Part shown: positions 10,172-21,550 of the stretch, one piece after another | Layout of the letters: each line of letters starts with the position of its first letter | Numbering within the stretch: position 1 is the stretch's first letter | Assembly (NCBI RefSeq): GCF_003573695.1 | Contig: NC_039362.1 | Location: forward strand, 176,585,690-176,649,689 | Direction: 5' to 3' | Length of the DNA: 64,000 nucleotides | Source: Papaver somniferum | Lineage: Eukaryota > Streptophyta > Magnoliopsida > Ranunculales > Papaveraceae | Made by a program: the position numbers and the translations under genes | The notes under the pieces: generated by a model | Databases searched by the model: none | What the model was told of the DNA's origin: nothing | The model's input: only the letters and a program-made list of their open reading frames with translations

Positions 10172-13134
10172 TGTAAGGACCCTCAAGCTCGTCAAATATA
10201 AATTAATCTAACAACGATTTAGATACGAAACTAGCACTATCGGATAGACATCGAAAAGTCATGCGAAGTGGACTGCTCGAACGTGTCATTCGGATACCAG
10301 GCATAAAAGATGTCATTAGATTAGTATGAAGGGCAAAATTCATTTTATCTTCTTATTTCTTCTTCTTTGTTCTTCCTTTTCTCTCGCTCGATTTCCATTT
10401 CAAAGAATTGAGGTGAGTTTGTTTGAACGATTCATAAGATCTTAGTAACATGTTGAATTGAGGAAGAAAGTGATGTTGTTGTTGTCGATTGAGTTCTGGA
10501 AAAGCAGAGAGTTGGTAAGCTGAATTAGGGTTTCGTAACTGATTGAAATTGGTTTATGATTTTGATTCAAATGGATAGATTTTAGATGGGTTTGTGCTTG
10601 ATTGAAGTCTAGATGGTTCTATAGGGTTTAATTTTAGTTTCTTAGTAAATTAAATTAGTCAATTAGAGTATCCGGTTTGTTTTGAGTTATAGTAAGAAGA
10701 GATAGATGTGGTGTTTGGGTTCAGAAAGAGATATTGATGGAATAAAGTTTGAGATGTGATTATGAAGATGGGTTTGATTTTTAAAGTGAATCAATGGACA
10801 GGGTTGGAGAGTTTATCAAGAATTAGAAGATGATTGAATTGAAATTCAAGGAATTGGATATCAAGGGTGGTATGAGATGGAATGGAGTTGCTGTTATGAT
10901 CCAAGTTGTTGTTAAAGAAATAAAGAAGTTATTGGTGTTCAATATGCAGGGTGCTGGTGGTTTTGAATGTATGTGTGTCTGAATTGAGTGAATGAGCAGA
11001 AGATGAAATGAGTATTGCTTTTCTGGTGGCGCTGGTTGTGTAATTAGGAGGTGTGGTGGCTAGTTGATCGAGCTGATATGGAGATGTAGGTGATATTGAT
11101 GTTGTTCAACTGTTGGTGGAGCTGAAATGAATGGTAGTAATTGAATGATATGCGGTGTTATGGCTCAAGTACAAATTATGGAGTTTAAATTGTAGGGGGT
11201 ATTGCAGTTGCGATTGGGTTGTGCTCTGAGTATGCAATCACAGATGACATGAAGTTGGGGTTGTAATGATTGAAGTAGAATTTCAGGTGGTTATCTGTGT
11301 TTTGAAAGAGAACAAAACATGTGGCGTTATGGTATTATGTTGAGTTGTTGTTGTAGTAAACTGAACTGGTGTGGGTAGAATGAGATGAAGAAATGTTGGT
11401 GATGTTGGTGAATCAAGAAATAAGTTATAGTTACAGTTGATGGTTGAATGTTTGAAGTAGTAGTAGAGAGGAATGTATTAGGTTATAAATAGTGATGGTG
11501 ATTTTAGGGAAGTACAGAAATTGGAGTTGGTTTGAGTAGCAGCTGTAAGTAATGAATCTGGTGGTGAAGAATTGTGTTAGAACTAAAGTTGAAATGAGGC
11601 TATGGAAGGAAGGGATGGTTTCTTAGTTTCATCTTATCTTAGTGTGTTGGCTTTCCTGATGCACCATTATGGTGCAGCTGAGTCTTTGGCTCTGGCCAGT
11701 GTTCTGTCCCAGTCAGATGTCTGGCTGATTTAATCTGCCTGATTCAATTATCTAACTGAGTTAACCTTTTGACCTGAATCCTCTTGTTGACTGAGTTAAC
11801 TCACTGATTCCGATTTGATCCAGTTGAACCATTCCTATTTTGACTCCTTGACATGTTGACTGTTGACTTGAATGTTGGTTAGACTTTGACCTGACCTTGG
11901 ACGTTGACCGTTAGTTGACCTATTTGACTGTTAGTGACCGTCAGTTGACTCAGATGGCTGGACCTTAGTTTAACGGACCGGTTTGTTGGGCTTGGTCCGA
12001 ATTAGCCTTTGGTTCCTTCTACAAAGTTTTAGATCTTCTTAAGACTTATTGAATAGATTATAGAATCAATCCAATTGAATAAGTAATCATTTATACGTAC
12101 TAGAGATAAAGAATGAAAGGTGTAAAACCGTAAATGAGTTTAGAACTATGAGATAGACTTGTATGATTCTTATGTAAGCCTTTTGGTTAAACTCTTAGAG
12201 TGCTTGTGTGCCTAACATTTGGTCTTTAATAACAACGATCGATTCAAAAGACGAACCAGTGGATTGAAGATCTCGAGGTAGGCGAGTCTTGTCATCAAAA
12301 CGGGTGGGAACTCTTATAACCTTCTTGTAATCATTGAGCTTTCCTTTTTATCTGCGAGCATGATGCACAGTTACTCCTTGTTGAGCATACATGTGTGAAA
12401 TCGGATGGGTATGTTGTGTGATATGCATTGATGGATTCTCCAAATGTTATATTATTTTATGTTGATTAGGAGTTAGTTTAGACTCCGATTATTTATTGTT
12501 ATAGGGGGTTGGGCTTCCCAATATTAATTTTATAATTTCTTGTGAGAATCCATCCGTTGAATATTATGCTCGACTGTAAAACCTTTGGGACTTGTATGGT
12601 AGTTCTAGAATCACAGCTTGGGCAATTGTGAGGATGCCAACTATTACTAAAGTCTGAAGTTATTTTACTGACGTTTTTCTCATTATAAGGGCGAAGTCAA
12701 AATAACATATTTTTAGTTTGTTTTAATATTAGTTTTGTGGATCATCCGGTGGTGGTATTTCACGGGTGTTGTCACTAAGGTAACAATATCTGAGAAAGTG
12801 GAATTAGAATGAACTTTCTTTTATGAATGTTATATTTTGATGTTTGCTGATTGTTATGTGAAAAATGTGATATGCGTTGTACTGTTTTCCCCACGAAGAG
12901 TGATTGTGTAACCCCACAGACCCTCGCTGAGCACTTAATAGAGGGGAGGTCGTTGCTTAATTAGTCTAATAGCATGGGAGGTCGTGACAATACTACTACT
13001 TTTTATTTTATAAATTAAATTATGTCAAGATTTAGGCAGGAGGCCGTTGAATATTATCTTAATAGCACGGGAGGTCGTGATAATATTATATTATATATTA
13101 ATATATTATATAGGGAATCGGTCGTATGCATATG
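10172..13134 (+). mobile_element. Probable degraded LTR fragment (Ty3-like)
   Basis: The stretch opens with TGTAAGGACCCTCAAGCTCG, which resembles the start of plant Ty3 chromovirus-type LTRs. It is long, non-coding and GT-rich, with a run of TTGAC-containing words (11770-11950), and near its right end three copies of GGGAGGTCGT-like words (about 12940-13080). All ORFs are short. The Ty3 element at 13135 abuts it, so the true right end is not seen. The LTR call is an inference from the opening motif and overall character, with no second copy to prove it. Confidence 0.35.
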
Positions 13135-15235
13135 TGGTAGGCTAGGAAAGATGTATGAAATAAGAGAATAAGAATCCTACATGTTATAACCGCAAGTGCA
13201 CGGTGTCGATTGTAGCTTGTGCAAGAACGGGTCATTTCCACAGGGACTAGGGTGTATAGTTGAATTTTTTTAAGCTAGTTATCTAAATTAACAAGGCAGT
13301 AAGTAAAGCAATGAGGTAACAGTGACAGAGAACAAAGAAACAGTGAAACAAAGACAAACAAACCAAGGCTGTGAGCCAAGGGCAGTGATGGAAGCTAAGG
13401 GATAAGGTGAGAACTAAGGCTTCAATTCCACCCCTAGCTGCATATAATTCTCTAAGATGATATACTAGTCTTCTCCTATCACAGCGATACCTTAATCTCA
13501 GCTATCATATGTCAATCCCCTAGCATTACTTGTCTTTCTAAGGTACAAGCAATCTAAGATTATACTACATTCAGTTCATATAGACTTTTCGGAAATTAAA
13601 ACATGCTTGTCATCAAACTTTCATGGAGAAGAAGTGCTCATACAATAGGGTTATATTTATCTAGAGTTTCATCTCTGCCTTAGTAGTAGAATTCAAACAT
13701 GATGAAGTTCTTAAACATGTTGTTTGTCAGACAACAATGTATAAAACTATCCTACTGATGCTAACATAAGAACATAACATGAACATGAGCTTAATGAAAA
13801 TTGTAACAATCACACAATCACATTCAAAACATGTTGGAGTTCTGAACAACAAATATTTAACAGTGCATTTGAATTGAAAATTGTGGAACTGAAAGATTGA
13901 CAAACCCTAAAACTAACAGTTCATGGAAATGTAAATTACAAAATAAAACCTAAACTATTCCTATTGATGCTCTGGCTAATCCAGGCATACTTCTAACACA
14001 TACCCATCATCTCTATTTATACACAAACCAACTTTAGGGTTAACACCCTTTTACCCAAAACAGTGAAATTAGGGTTTGGTGAAAATCAAAATTAGGTTTT
14101 ACCTAATCACTGATAGAAATTATAACTCTTTACCCGTGCCTTTATTTCCTCTCCTGATGCAACCCATGCCTTCAATTTGTACATGCAAGCTCAATCCCAA
14201 AAATCCCCAAATTAATAGTAAAATTAGGGTTTTGATTTTTTTACTCACCAACTGTGATGAGACGAATCAATCGTCTACCCATGCTTCTTATTCGTATTCT
14301 CCTGCTCCCCACGCCTCCAATTGCTTCTCAATTTCGACCTAATTTCCCAATTTTACACGCTAGGGTTTCTGATAGAAAACGTGCCGAAATTGAGAAAATA
14401 GGTGTCTAAGGAGAAGGGAAAATGATGGGATTAGGTTCCTTTGATGGACGTGGTGGTTATGATGATGGTTGAGGTGGTGACAGAGAGTTGGTGGCGGAGC
14501 AGGTGGTGGAAATGGTGGTGGTATGGCTTTGTGAAGAAGAGGGGAAGGAGGAAGAGAACTCGATAGAGTTTCTCTTAGGAATTGTTTGGTTTAGGGTAAA
14601 TAGGTTAGGGTTCTAGAGTGTTGAGCGGACCCATCGAGTCTTGATGTTTTGCGAACCGATACCGTTGGATGATATGAGATGAGTTGGATCTAACGGCTAG
14701 ATGGAGGCAGATCTTGAGCGACCGTTGGATGCAAAAATACAACGAAACTGACGGCTCAAGATGGAGTTAGGTGCTGTAGTGTGAAGCAGAATCTTCAGAT
14801 TTTGATGCACGACGATGAAGCGACCGTACGATGCTGAGATGATCCAATCTGACGGCTAGAAAGGGAAACGGGTATGGATATAGGAATTGGATTTGGGTGA
14901 GGGTTTTGGGCCTTGGGTATGCCAAGCCCATATCTTCTTTAAGAACAATTCTTCCTCTTCAAGCCCACTTCTAGCCTTTTGGTCTTGTGCACAACATTCT
15001 TCGCGGCTTCCTTGTGAAGTTCCTCCCGGCTTTTCACCACTTTTCTGCTCTTTTCGCTCCGCTATTCATCTAGTCTTTATTTAGTACCTAAAAATGCAAA
15101 ATTAATTAATAAAAATATTTATTCTTGAAAACAATGAAAATACAGAATATGGGATAAAATGTAGAATTAATGCACAAAAGATGAGTTAAATGCCAAGAAA
15201 AATATATAAAAATATGCACTTTTTAGCACTCATCA
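13135..15235 (-). repeat. 3' LTR of the Ty3 element
   Basis: 2,101 bp. On the minus strand it starts TGATGAGTGC and ends CCTACCA, giving the usual TG...CA. It is homologous along its length to the solo LTR at 43084-44980. A clear TATA box on the minus strand (GTATAAATAGA) lies at 14012-14022, placing the U3/R boundary near there. The plus-strand ORFs inside it are incidental. Confidence 0.9.
14012..14022 (-). promoter_or_regulatory. TATA box of the Ty3 LTR
   Basis: Minus-strand GTATAAATAGA. Its position and orientation suit transcription toward the LTR end. The 5' LTR copy of this region is deleted, so full-length transcription of this copy from its own promoter is unlikely. Confidence 0.55.
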
Positions 15236-16582
15236 AATACCCCCAAACCTGAATTTTACTTGTCCTCAAGTAAAAAAAAACTAAGGAAATCCTACCTATA
15301 CCACTGTCGCTGGTCTCTCGAATGCATTTAGCATATGCACTAAGCCTTTTAAACCACTAAGTGTCCCTAGTGGACGAGTGAAGTCTCGTGAAGTTTTGCT
15401 TAGAACGTACCTACAAAGTTCTAGGACAAAATATAAGCTCAAATTCCATCAAATGTGACATGTGCAAGACAGTTTAAGCTCACAGCAAAATGGAGATGTC
15501 AATCTAGCTATCAAAGGCACAATCCTAGCACTGATAACAAATAAAGACATGTGATAAGAGTGTAAAGTGTATCTACACATGTGTAAAGAAAGATCGGATG
15601 TTATGACTACTAATCACCAAGAGATAGTTTCTCATGCTAAGAACCAAGGTCGAAATCTAGCTAGCTGTCCGGACTTTACGAGAATTGTGAATGAGTTGGA
15701 GGTATTTCACAATTACTCGTGTTGTACATCAATGGCATACACCCTTCCTTGGTTATTACAATAAAACACAAAAGATGACTCTTTACATGACTCTTATTTA
15801 CATTGACTACTCTCTTTTATTTTTGGAACAAGAGAGGATGGAATTGATAAATACTTGATTGATTTTTTTTATTTTTTTTTGATATTTTTTTTTTCTGAAA
15901 ATATACATCGTTTTATTTTATTTTTTTTAACAAAAAACACTTTTGATACATAAGCAAAAAGAAACAAAAAATTACATGACACTTTGCAAGAGGTAGCCCT
16001 TTTTGATGCACCCAGTTAAATTCGATGGTTGTTTTCTTAATGTAACCTCCACCTTTTATCCCAACCAACCAAAGAACAAGCTAGTCAAGTTTCGTTCAGT
16101 ATTCTAAAGTGATTGGCAACTAAAACTTCCGATAGAACACCTCAAGGATGAGGCTATACATGTATTGGTAGATCGTGCGCGTGCAAATTTCTTATCACTA
16201 TGTGAATTGTGCTAGAATCAGGGTGCCTAAATATCTAGACTAAGACTCCTAAAAATTACATATTTGCACAAGAGTCAACATTTCAAGGTAAATGAGCTCC
16301 ATTTTTATGTTTTTTTTATCATTTTTTAATTTTTTTTTAGAATTTTTAAATTTTTTCAAAAAGAAGGAGTTCTTGTTTTCAATTATGGCATATTATCAAA
16401 GTATCTACTTTTCACCCCCAAACCTAAACTAAACATTGTCCTCAATGTTTCAAAATATGAACAAAATTATAATACAACATATGAAGAGGATCATGTTGAG
16501 TAGAGAAAAAGGAAAGAGAATACCCGATTTCGGCGAAAGCAAGATTAGAACTCCGTTATTCAAGGCAAGAATCCAACATATG
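15236..16582 (-). other. Non-coding 3' interior of the Ty3 element
   Basis: Sequence between the acidic ORF and the 3' LTR. It holds poly-T/A runs (15860-15930, 16320-16365) and two copies of the phrase CCCCCAAACCT (near 15240 and 16417), which on the minus strand read as AGGTTTGGGGG, polypurine-tract-like. No ORF of substance is present where pol would be expected in a complete element. Confidence 0.7.
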
Positions 16583-17449
16583 TCAGCCGAGATCATATTG
16601 TATTAGCAAAATATATACAAAAGGAACAAAAGAATTTTTAAAATTTTTATCTACTGGATTATATACAAAAAATTCACCATACACTAACAATCTAAAGAGT
16701 TGAGGATCAACCCAAAAGACAAAGTGTAGAGGTTTCAACAGCTTCACACAATAATAATATGATAGGCATGCAAGTGAAGCTGTGAAACAAAATGAACTAC
16801 CCCCAAACCTGGATTTTTCAACAGATAAAATTTTGGATACAAAATCTCGCAGTTTTTGGGGTTCATCATGCACAAGGTCTAATTCGAAATGAACTTTGCT
16901 AGGGACGGGTACACATGCTAATTCCAACTGTGGTTCCTCAAAAATATTATACTTAGATGCAAAATAGTCCAAAAGGACTTGGGAAGCACACAGTTCCAAA
17001 CCTAGATTAGGGACTCTCAGAAAAATTGGTTTGACAATATGGGTACAAACCAACTCTAGGTTTGGTGGAAGGATATCAGATTGTGACTTAGGTAAGAAAG
17101 TGACATCTAAGTGTCTCACATGCATGAGATCAAGAGTATCAATATTATCAGTCACATCAGCATTATCTAAGTCACACTCAAGATGTGTAGCATGCTCATC
17201 ATCACAAAAAATTTGCACAAGTCCTAATTCAGAATCGTGGTTATCCGATATATTCAAATTATCATCAACAGAAGCAATATATTGTGGCTTAAGTATGGAA
17301 TCAGACACATCAACTATGTTTTCCTGCATAGGATCATTAGTGTCAACAGAAGATTTACCTAAGTCATGCTCTTCACAGGATAATTGCACAATATCAAAAT
17401 CAGTATCAACATCACATGCATATGGAATATTAGAAGAAATATCATTCAT
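16583..17449 (-). pseudogene. Acidic ORF downstream of gag in the Ty3 element
   Basis: 288 codons. The first half is rich in Asp and Glu. The second half has a hydrophobic Cys/Tyr/Leu stretch (SLACLSYYYCVKLLKPLHFVFW) and a VYNPVDKNFKN segment. It has no aspartic protease DTG, reverse transcriptase YxDD or integrase zinc-finger motif. It overlaps the preceding 80-codon ORF by 8 bp in another frame, so one frameshift separates it from the gag reading frame. Function unknown; it occupies the place of pol in an element that has none. It may be an element-specific accessory protein or a decayed extension of gag. Confidence 0.5.
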
Positions 17450-17684
17450 GAAGGTCGGGGGCAGAAAAGCCTAATGTATTTGAAACCAAAGGTTCCACAA
17501 CATTTTCAGCATAGACATGTTCTTCTAACATAACATTATCATCATCATCATCATCATAGTAATATGCATACTTGTCCCTATTAGCAGTTGTGGTGTCATT
17601 AGTCAACTCATGTTCCTCTATATTAGGTTCATATTCAATATCATACACATGAGAAGGACTAGACATGCTATTTTCAAAGTTCAA
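17442..17684 (-). pseudogene. In-frame continuation of gag after a stop codon
   Basis: 80 codons starting at an internal Met. It is exactly in frame with the upstream gag ORF (294 bp between the two ends), and the space between contains a single TGA at 17736-17738 and otherwise open codons. It includes a run of Asp (YYYDDDDDD) encoded by an ATC/CAT microsatellite near 17540. The simplest reading is that gag once ran on through this segment and the TGA is a recent mutation, probably of a Trp codon. Confidence 0.6.
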
Positions 17685-17735
17685 TTCATTACCACCTATA
17701 TCATGTGATAGTGTCTCAGTTTCCCTAATGGATTC

Positions 17736-18377
17736 TCATTGACGGGTTTTCTCCGCAATCTCAGCTAAAAATTTCCATGCATCATCCACAGTTTTATCAA
17801 GAAATTCACCATTACACATACACTCAACCATGGCTCGAGATTTAAAGTCTAGTCCCTCATAGAGGATAGCGACAAGTCTCCACTTCTCAAATCCATGGTG
17901 TGGACATTCGCTCAACAAATCATTAAAACGTTCAAAATAGTCAAAAACAGTTTCCTCATCCAATTGGACAAAACAATTGATACTTTGACGAATAGCGATG
18001 GTCCTATGATGTGGAAAGAATTTTTTGAAAAATAGATCTGTGAGTTGGTCCCAAGTGTTGATTGATTGTGGTCTCAAACCGTAAAACCATGTTTTGGCCC
18101 TTTCCTTTAGAGAAAATGTAAACAAACGCAATTTCAGAGAGTCTTCGGACATATGATCAGCTTGCATAGTCTGAAAAGTTTGTTTAAACTCTCTTACATG
18201 AGTATATGGGTTCTCAGCATCGAACCCTCGAAATATAGGAAGTATTTGTATCATGCTTGCATTTATTTTAAAAGGGTTATTGGTTTGAGGTAAGACAATA
18301 CATGATAATGGAATTTTTATTGTGGGATACATGTATTCATGGAGAGCACGAGGTTGGCCCATATTGAAAAGACACAA
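17736..18377 (-). CDS. gag: Gag polyprotein fragment, Retrotrans_gag domain
   Basis: 213 codons. The central 150 residues match the plant Ty3 Retrotrans_gag pattern: FRGFDAENPYTHVREF, then LRLFTFSLKERAKTWF, then FFKKFFPHHRTIAIRQSI, QLDEETVFDYFERFNDLL and LVAILYEGLD. This is the capsid-like part that assembles the virus-like particle and packages element RNA. The pattern is close to the Athila/Tat-type gags of plants. No CCHC zinc knuckle follows before the TGA at 17736-17738. Translation may begin upstream of the Met at 18377, since the leader from the primer site is long. Confidence 0.88.
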   Translation of the reverse strand: MCLFNMGQPRALHEYMYPTIKIPLSCIVLPQTNNPFKINASMIQILPIFRGFDAENPYTHVREFKQTFQTMQADHMSEDSLKLRLFTFSLKERAKTWFYGLRPQSINTWDQLTDLFFKKFFPHHRTIAIRQSINCFVQLDEETVFDYFERFNDLLSECPHHGFEKWRLVAILYEGLDFKSRAMVECMCNGEFLDKTVDDAWKFLAEIAEKTRQ

Positions 18378-19533
18378 AGCCCACTATTTGGTTTTAAAGG
18401 GTTTTCAAAAAATTGGTTTTTTATGGGAAAATTTTGGTTTTTATGGGTTTTGAAAACTTTGGTTTTTATGGGATTAAAAATTTGGTTTTTGAAATTAGAA
18501 GCAATTTTTTTTTTTTTTTTTGTGTTGGGTTTTGAAGCCCAAATTTTAATTTAAAAGAAACTACAAGCCTAACAAACAACTAAATTACAAGCCCAAATAA
18601 AGAAAGAAATAAAAATAAAACTAATTATTACAAACCCACAAAAAAAAAGAAAATAAAAATAAAACTAAAATTATTACAATCCCAAATAAAAAAAATAAAA
18701 AAATAAAATTAAAATAATTATTACATGCCCAAAAAGATAATTACAATTACAAGCCCAAAAGAGAATAACAATACAAACCAAAAAAATTACAAGCCTAAAA
18801 AATTTGGGTTTGGGTTTAGGCTTACCTTTTTGGAGGGAAGCCCAGTTGGGCTTTTATCCCTTTTCTTAAGTTGCACAAGCCCAGTTGGGTTTTGGATCTT
18901 CCTAAACTTTTGTTGGAGAGGCCCAGTTGGGCTTTGGCTTTCCTTTGGCTTTACAACAGAAGCCCAGTTGGGTCAACCCAACAGCACCAGGCAGCTTGGA
19001 GAAGGAAGCACCAGCAAGAATGGATAGCTGTACCAGGTTCACTCCAACTGCACCAGGGCAGCCTAGCAGGCATCAGTACAACAACAACAAGTAGCAACAG
19101 GGCTACACAGTGCTCAGCAGCAGCGGGTGAGAACAATATGCAAAACAGTAGGAACTAGCTAAGGACTAGCTCAGAAAAGCAATGAAGATAAACAAGCTAA
19201 GATGACTTGGTAATGCAAAAAAAGTATGCAAGAACTTAGTATGCAAGACCAGCTAAATGCTTACACTAAATGCACAGAAGCAAGTGAGACTAAGATGCAG
19301 TTACACAATGATGCTTATGCAAATGGATGAAGTGCAAGAAGATATGCAAGATGATGCTTCACAGGGAGGACCAAGGCCCAACAGCAAGGTTAAGAAAGGT
19401 CTAGCAGCAACAGGCAACAGTTAGCTAGCTAGCTAGCAAAGGCTAGCCAGCAACAAGACCTGCAACAGCAAACAAATGCATAGAACAACAAACAAATGTA
19501 GAACAAAAATAACAACAGCGCCGCTAACCGAGT
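18378..19533 (-). other. Leader of the Ty3 element with GCCCAGTTGGGC repeats
   Basis: The stretch between primer site and gag is non-coding. It contains AT-rich low-complexity DNA (18490-18800), then four copies of CCCAGTTGGG near 18842, 18880, 18921 and 18963, then a CAG/GCA-rich stretch (18990-19120). The four copies are near-palindromes. ORFs on either strand are short and unsupported. Confidence 0.6.
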
Positions 19534-19550
19534 CCCCGGCAGCGGCGCCA
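19534..19550 (-). other. Primer-binding site for tRNA-Asp
   Basis: The plus strand reads CCCCGGCAGCGGCGCCA, which copies the 3' end of plant tRNA-Asp (one change in the usual CAACGGCGCCA). The minus-strand element RNA would therefore pair with tRNA-Asp to prime reverse transcription. It lies 6 bp inside the LTR end, as expected, and fixes the element as minus strand. Confidence 0.88.
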
Positions 19551-19556
19551 AAAACT

Positions 19557-19873
19557 TGGTAGGATAGGAAAGATGTATGAAATAAGAGAATAAGAAGCCT
19601 ACATGTTATAACCGCAAGTGCACGGTGTCGATTGTAGCTTGTGCAAGAACGGGTCATTTCCACAGGGACTAGGGTGTATAGTTGAAGTTTTTTAAGCTAG
19701 TTATCTAAATTAACAAGGCAGTAAGTAAAGCAATGAGGTAACAGTGACAGAGAACAAAGAAACAGTGAAACAAAGACAAACAAACCAAGGCTGTGAGCCA
19801 AGGGCAGTGATGGAAGCTAAGGGATAAGGTGAGAACTAAGGCTTCAATTCCACCCCTAGCTGCATATAATTCT
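19557..19873 (-). repeat. Truncated 5' LTR of the Ty3 element
   Basis: Matches 13135-13451 with three substitutions and no gap, then stops abruptly after ATTCT. About 1.8 kb of LTR, including U3 and the TATA box, is missing. The break joins unrelated DNA. Confidence 0.9.
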
Positions 19874-20162
19874 TATCATTTATGTATGTATTGTTTGTTA
19901 ATTTGTAAAAAAACACATTACTATATTCATACAACTCGAGAGACTATCATTTATATAACATCAGAGAGTTTGGATTTGGTCATTAGTACTTCATGTAAAT
20001 ATGATTCTTAAAATCAGTAATTTAGGTTAAATGTTTTCAATTAGGTTGTAATCGTATTAGCTAAGAAGGTGATTGAGGTTGGGGAACTACAAATCTCAAT
20101 GGAACCGTATATTTATGGTCTTTTTTGTCATAGATGGTAATGAAAATGAAAGATCAACGAAC
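19874..20162. other. Short flank between the two retrotransposons
   Basis: 289 bp of AT-rich DNA with no recognised feature, between the broken Ty3 LTR and the outer Copia-like element. Confidence 0.6.
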
Positions 20163-20167
20163 CAAAT
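20163..20167. other. Target-site duplication CAAAT, left copy
   Basis: CAAAT directly abuts the left LTR; the same five bases abut the right LTR at 45110-45114. This proves that both LTRs belong to one insertion 25 kb long. Confidence 0.9.
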
Positions 20168-21199
20168 TAAAAAGACGAGGGTACCCAAATATACCTCAAT
20201 TTAAAACTTTTCCACCTATAAGTCCTTTCTCCGAAAGTGATTATCTATGGACTGAGTCGAGAAAATACAACAAATCGGTTCACATTTCTTGTGATCGTCT
20301 ATGGATACGAGATTGAGATAATAAAACAACGAAGTATGTTTACTTGATAAAAGGTTCGGACTTAAACAAACACAATATAATTACTTATCAAGTAAATAGG
20401 AATTAACGTTTGTGTTATTTACTTTAAATTATAATAACAACAATTATAATTGCGGAAATAAAAGTAAATGACACAACAAGATTTTCTTATGGAGGAAACC
20501 ACAAATGCAGAAAAACCCTGGGACCTTATCCAGAATTGAATACTCTCAGGATTAATCCGCTATACAAAATCAAACCAACTTCGTGTAGTCGAGACCAAGC
20601 AACTAAACCTATAGTTCACCTAGTTCCGTCTGTATTCCCACGCCTCCGACCTGTAATAAGTCACGTACTTGGAACAATTCCTTTGGTTCGTATTCCAAAC
20701 AGTAAAGGAACAACAAATCTGTTTGGTATCAACTCTTTTCTACCAAGTGATATGAGTTCGACAAAGGATCTTCTGTTTATCTCAATAAACTCCTTCGTCA
20801 GGTTCTTAGATCTATCTTATTATCAACTACCGAAGTAATTGTTAAGATTTTGCAATCAATACTTTTAATCACAAAGAATTGTATTGATGCCGATCTACAC
20901 AACTAATCAATCTAATCTACCACAAGGATAAACCGATTAAGTTGGATCCTCTTTTACCGAAACAAGTAGTGTGCACACCAAATATTATGAATCCCAAATC
21001 AGAAATCTTCAAAGCCTTCTTTGTCTTCAAATCTTCTTAGATCTTCAATAAACACCTGCACACAATCAACTTGAATCTCTTGTGATCAATCACACACGGA
21101 ACGAAGTCTGTTAACAATGGATTATCACAAAACGTCCTTAGATCTACAAACAGTCTAAAGATCCCCGTCGAAACTTCGATCTAGTTTGAGTGAATCTTA

Positions 21200-21550
21200 C
21201 TCCCTCCGTCCCTAATAAGATGACCTACTTGGTTTTAAACTTTGTCCCATAAATAGATGACCTATTTCACTAATCAAGGGATATTTCTAAAACTACACTT
21301 TTGATTGATTATTTTTTCTATAAGAAATATGTATAATCTGATAGTCATGTTTATATTCGTTGCGTAGGTGTTTTAAAATGTTTTTCAACGGTATAAAGTT
21401 TATAAAAAACCGTGGTATAGTTTCTAAATTTTACTAATTATTGCCCATAAGGGTATAATTGTAAAAAATAGTTAAATATACTCCACTTTCCTCCTTGCCT
21501 TAAAATTTGTGCAAACTACAACTAGGTCATCTTATTAGGAACGGAGGGAG
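21200..21550. mobile_element. Stowaway-like MITE in the left Copia LTR
   Basis: 351 bp with ends CTCCCTCCGTCCCTAATAAG and its inverted counterpart (CTTATTAGGAACGGAGGGAG), flanked by TA on both sides. The right LTR has the empty site CTTATATCA, with one TA. Termini and TA duplication are those of Stowaway/Tc1-mariner MITEs. No coding capacity. Confidence 0.92.

Larger units (their letters stand above)
13135..19873 (-). mobile_element. Ty3-type LTR retrotransposon with gag but no pol (TR-GAG-like)
   Basis: The element reads on the minus strand. The 3' LTR is 13135-15235. The interior is 15236-19556. A truncated 5' LTR remains at 19557-19873. The 317 bp shared by the two LTRs differ at only three positions that I can count, so insertion was recent. 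A tRNA-Asp primer site lies 6 bp inside the 5' LTR, and a G-rich tract abuts the 3' LTR at about 15236-15250. The interior encodes a Retrotrans_gag protein and an acidic downstream ORF. No protease, reverse transcriptase, RNase H or integrase motifs are seen, so it must be mobilised in trans. The 5' LTR loss removes any target duplication. A solo LTR of the same family lies at 43084-44980. Confidence 0.9.

Noticed and set aside
9947..10195. 82-codon minus-strand ORF
   Set aside because: It crosses the start of the putative LTR at 10172 and has no recognisable domain.
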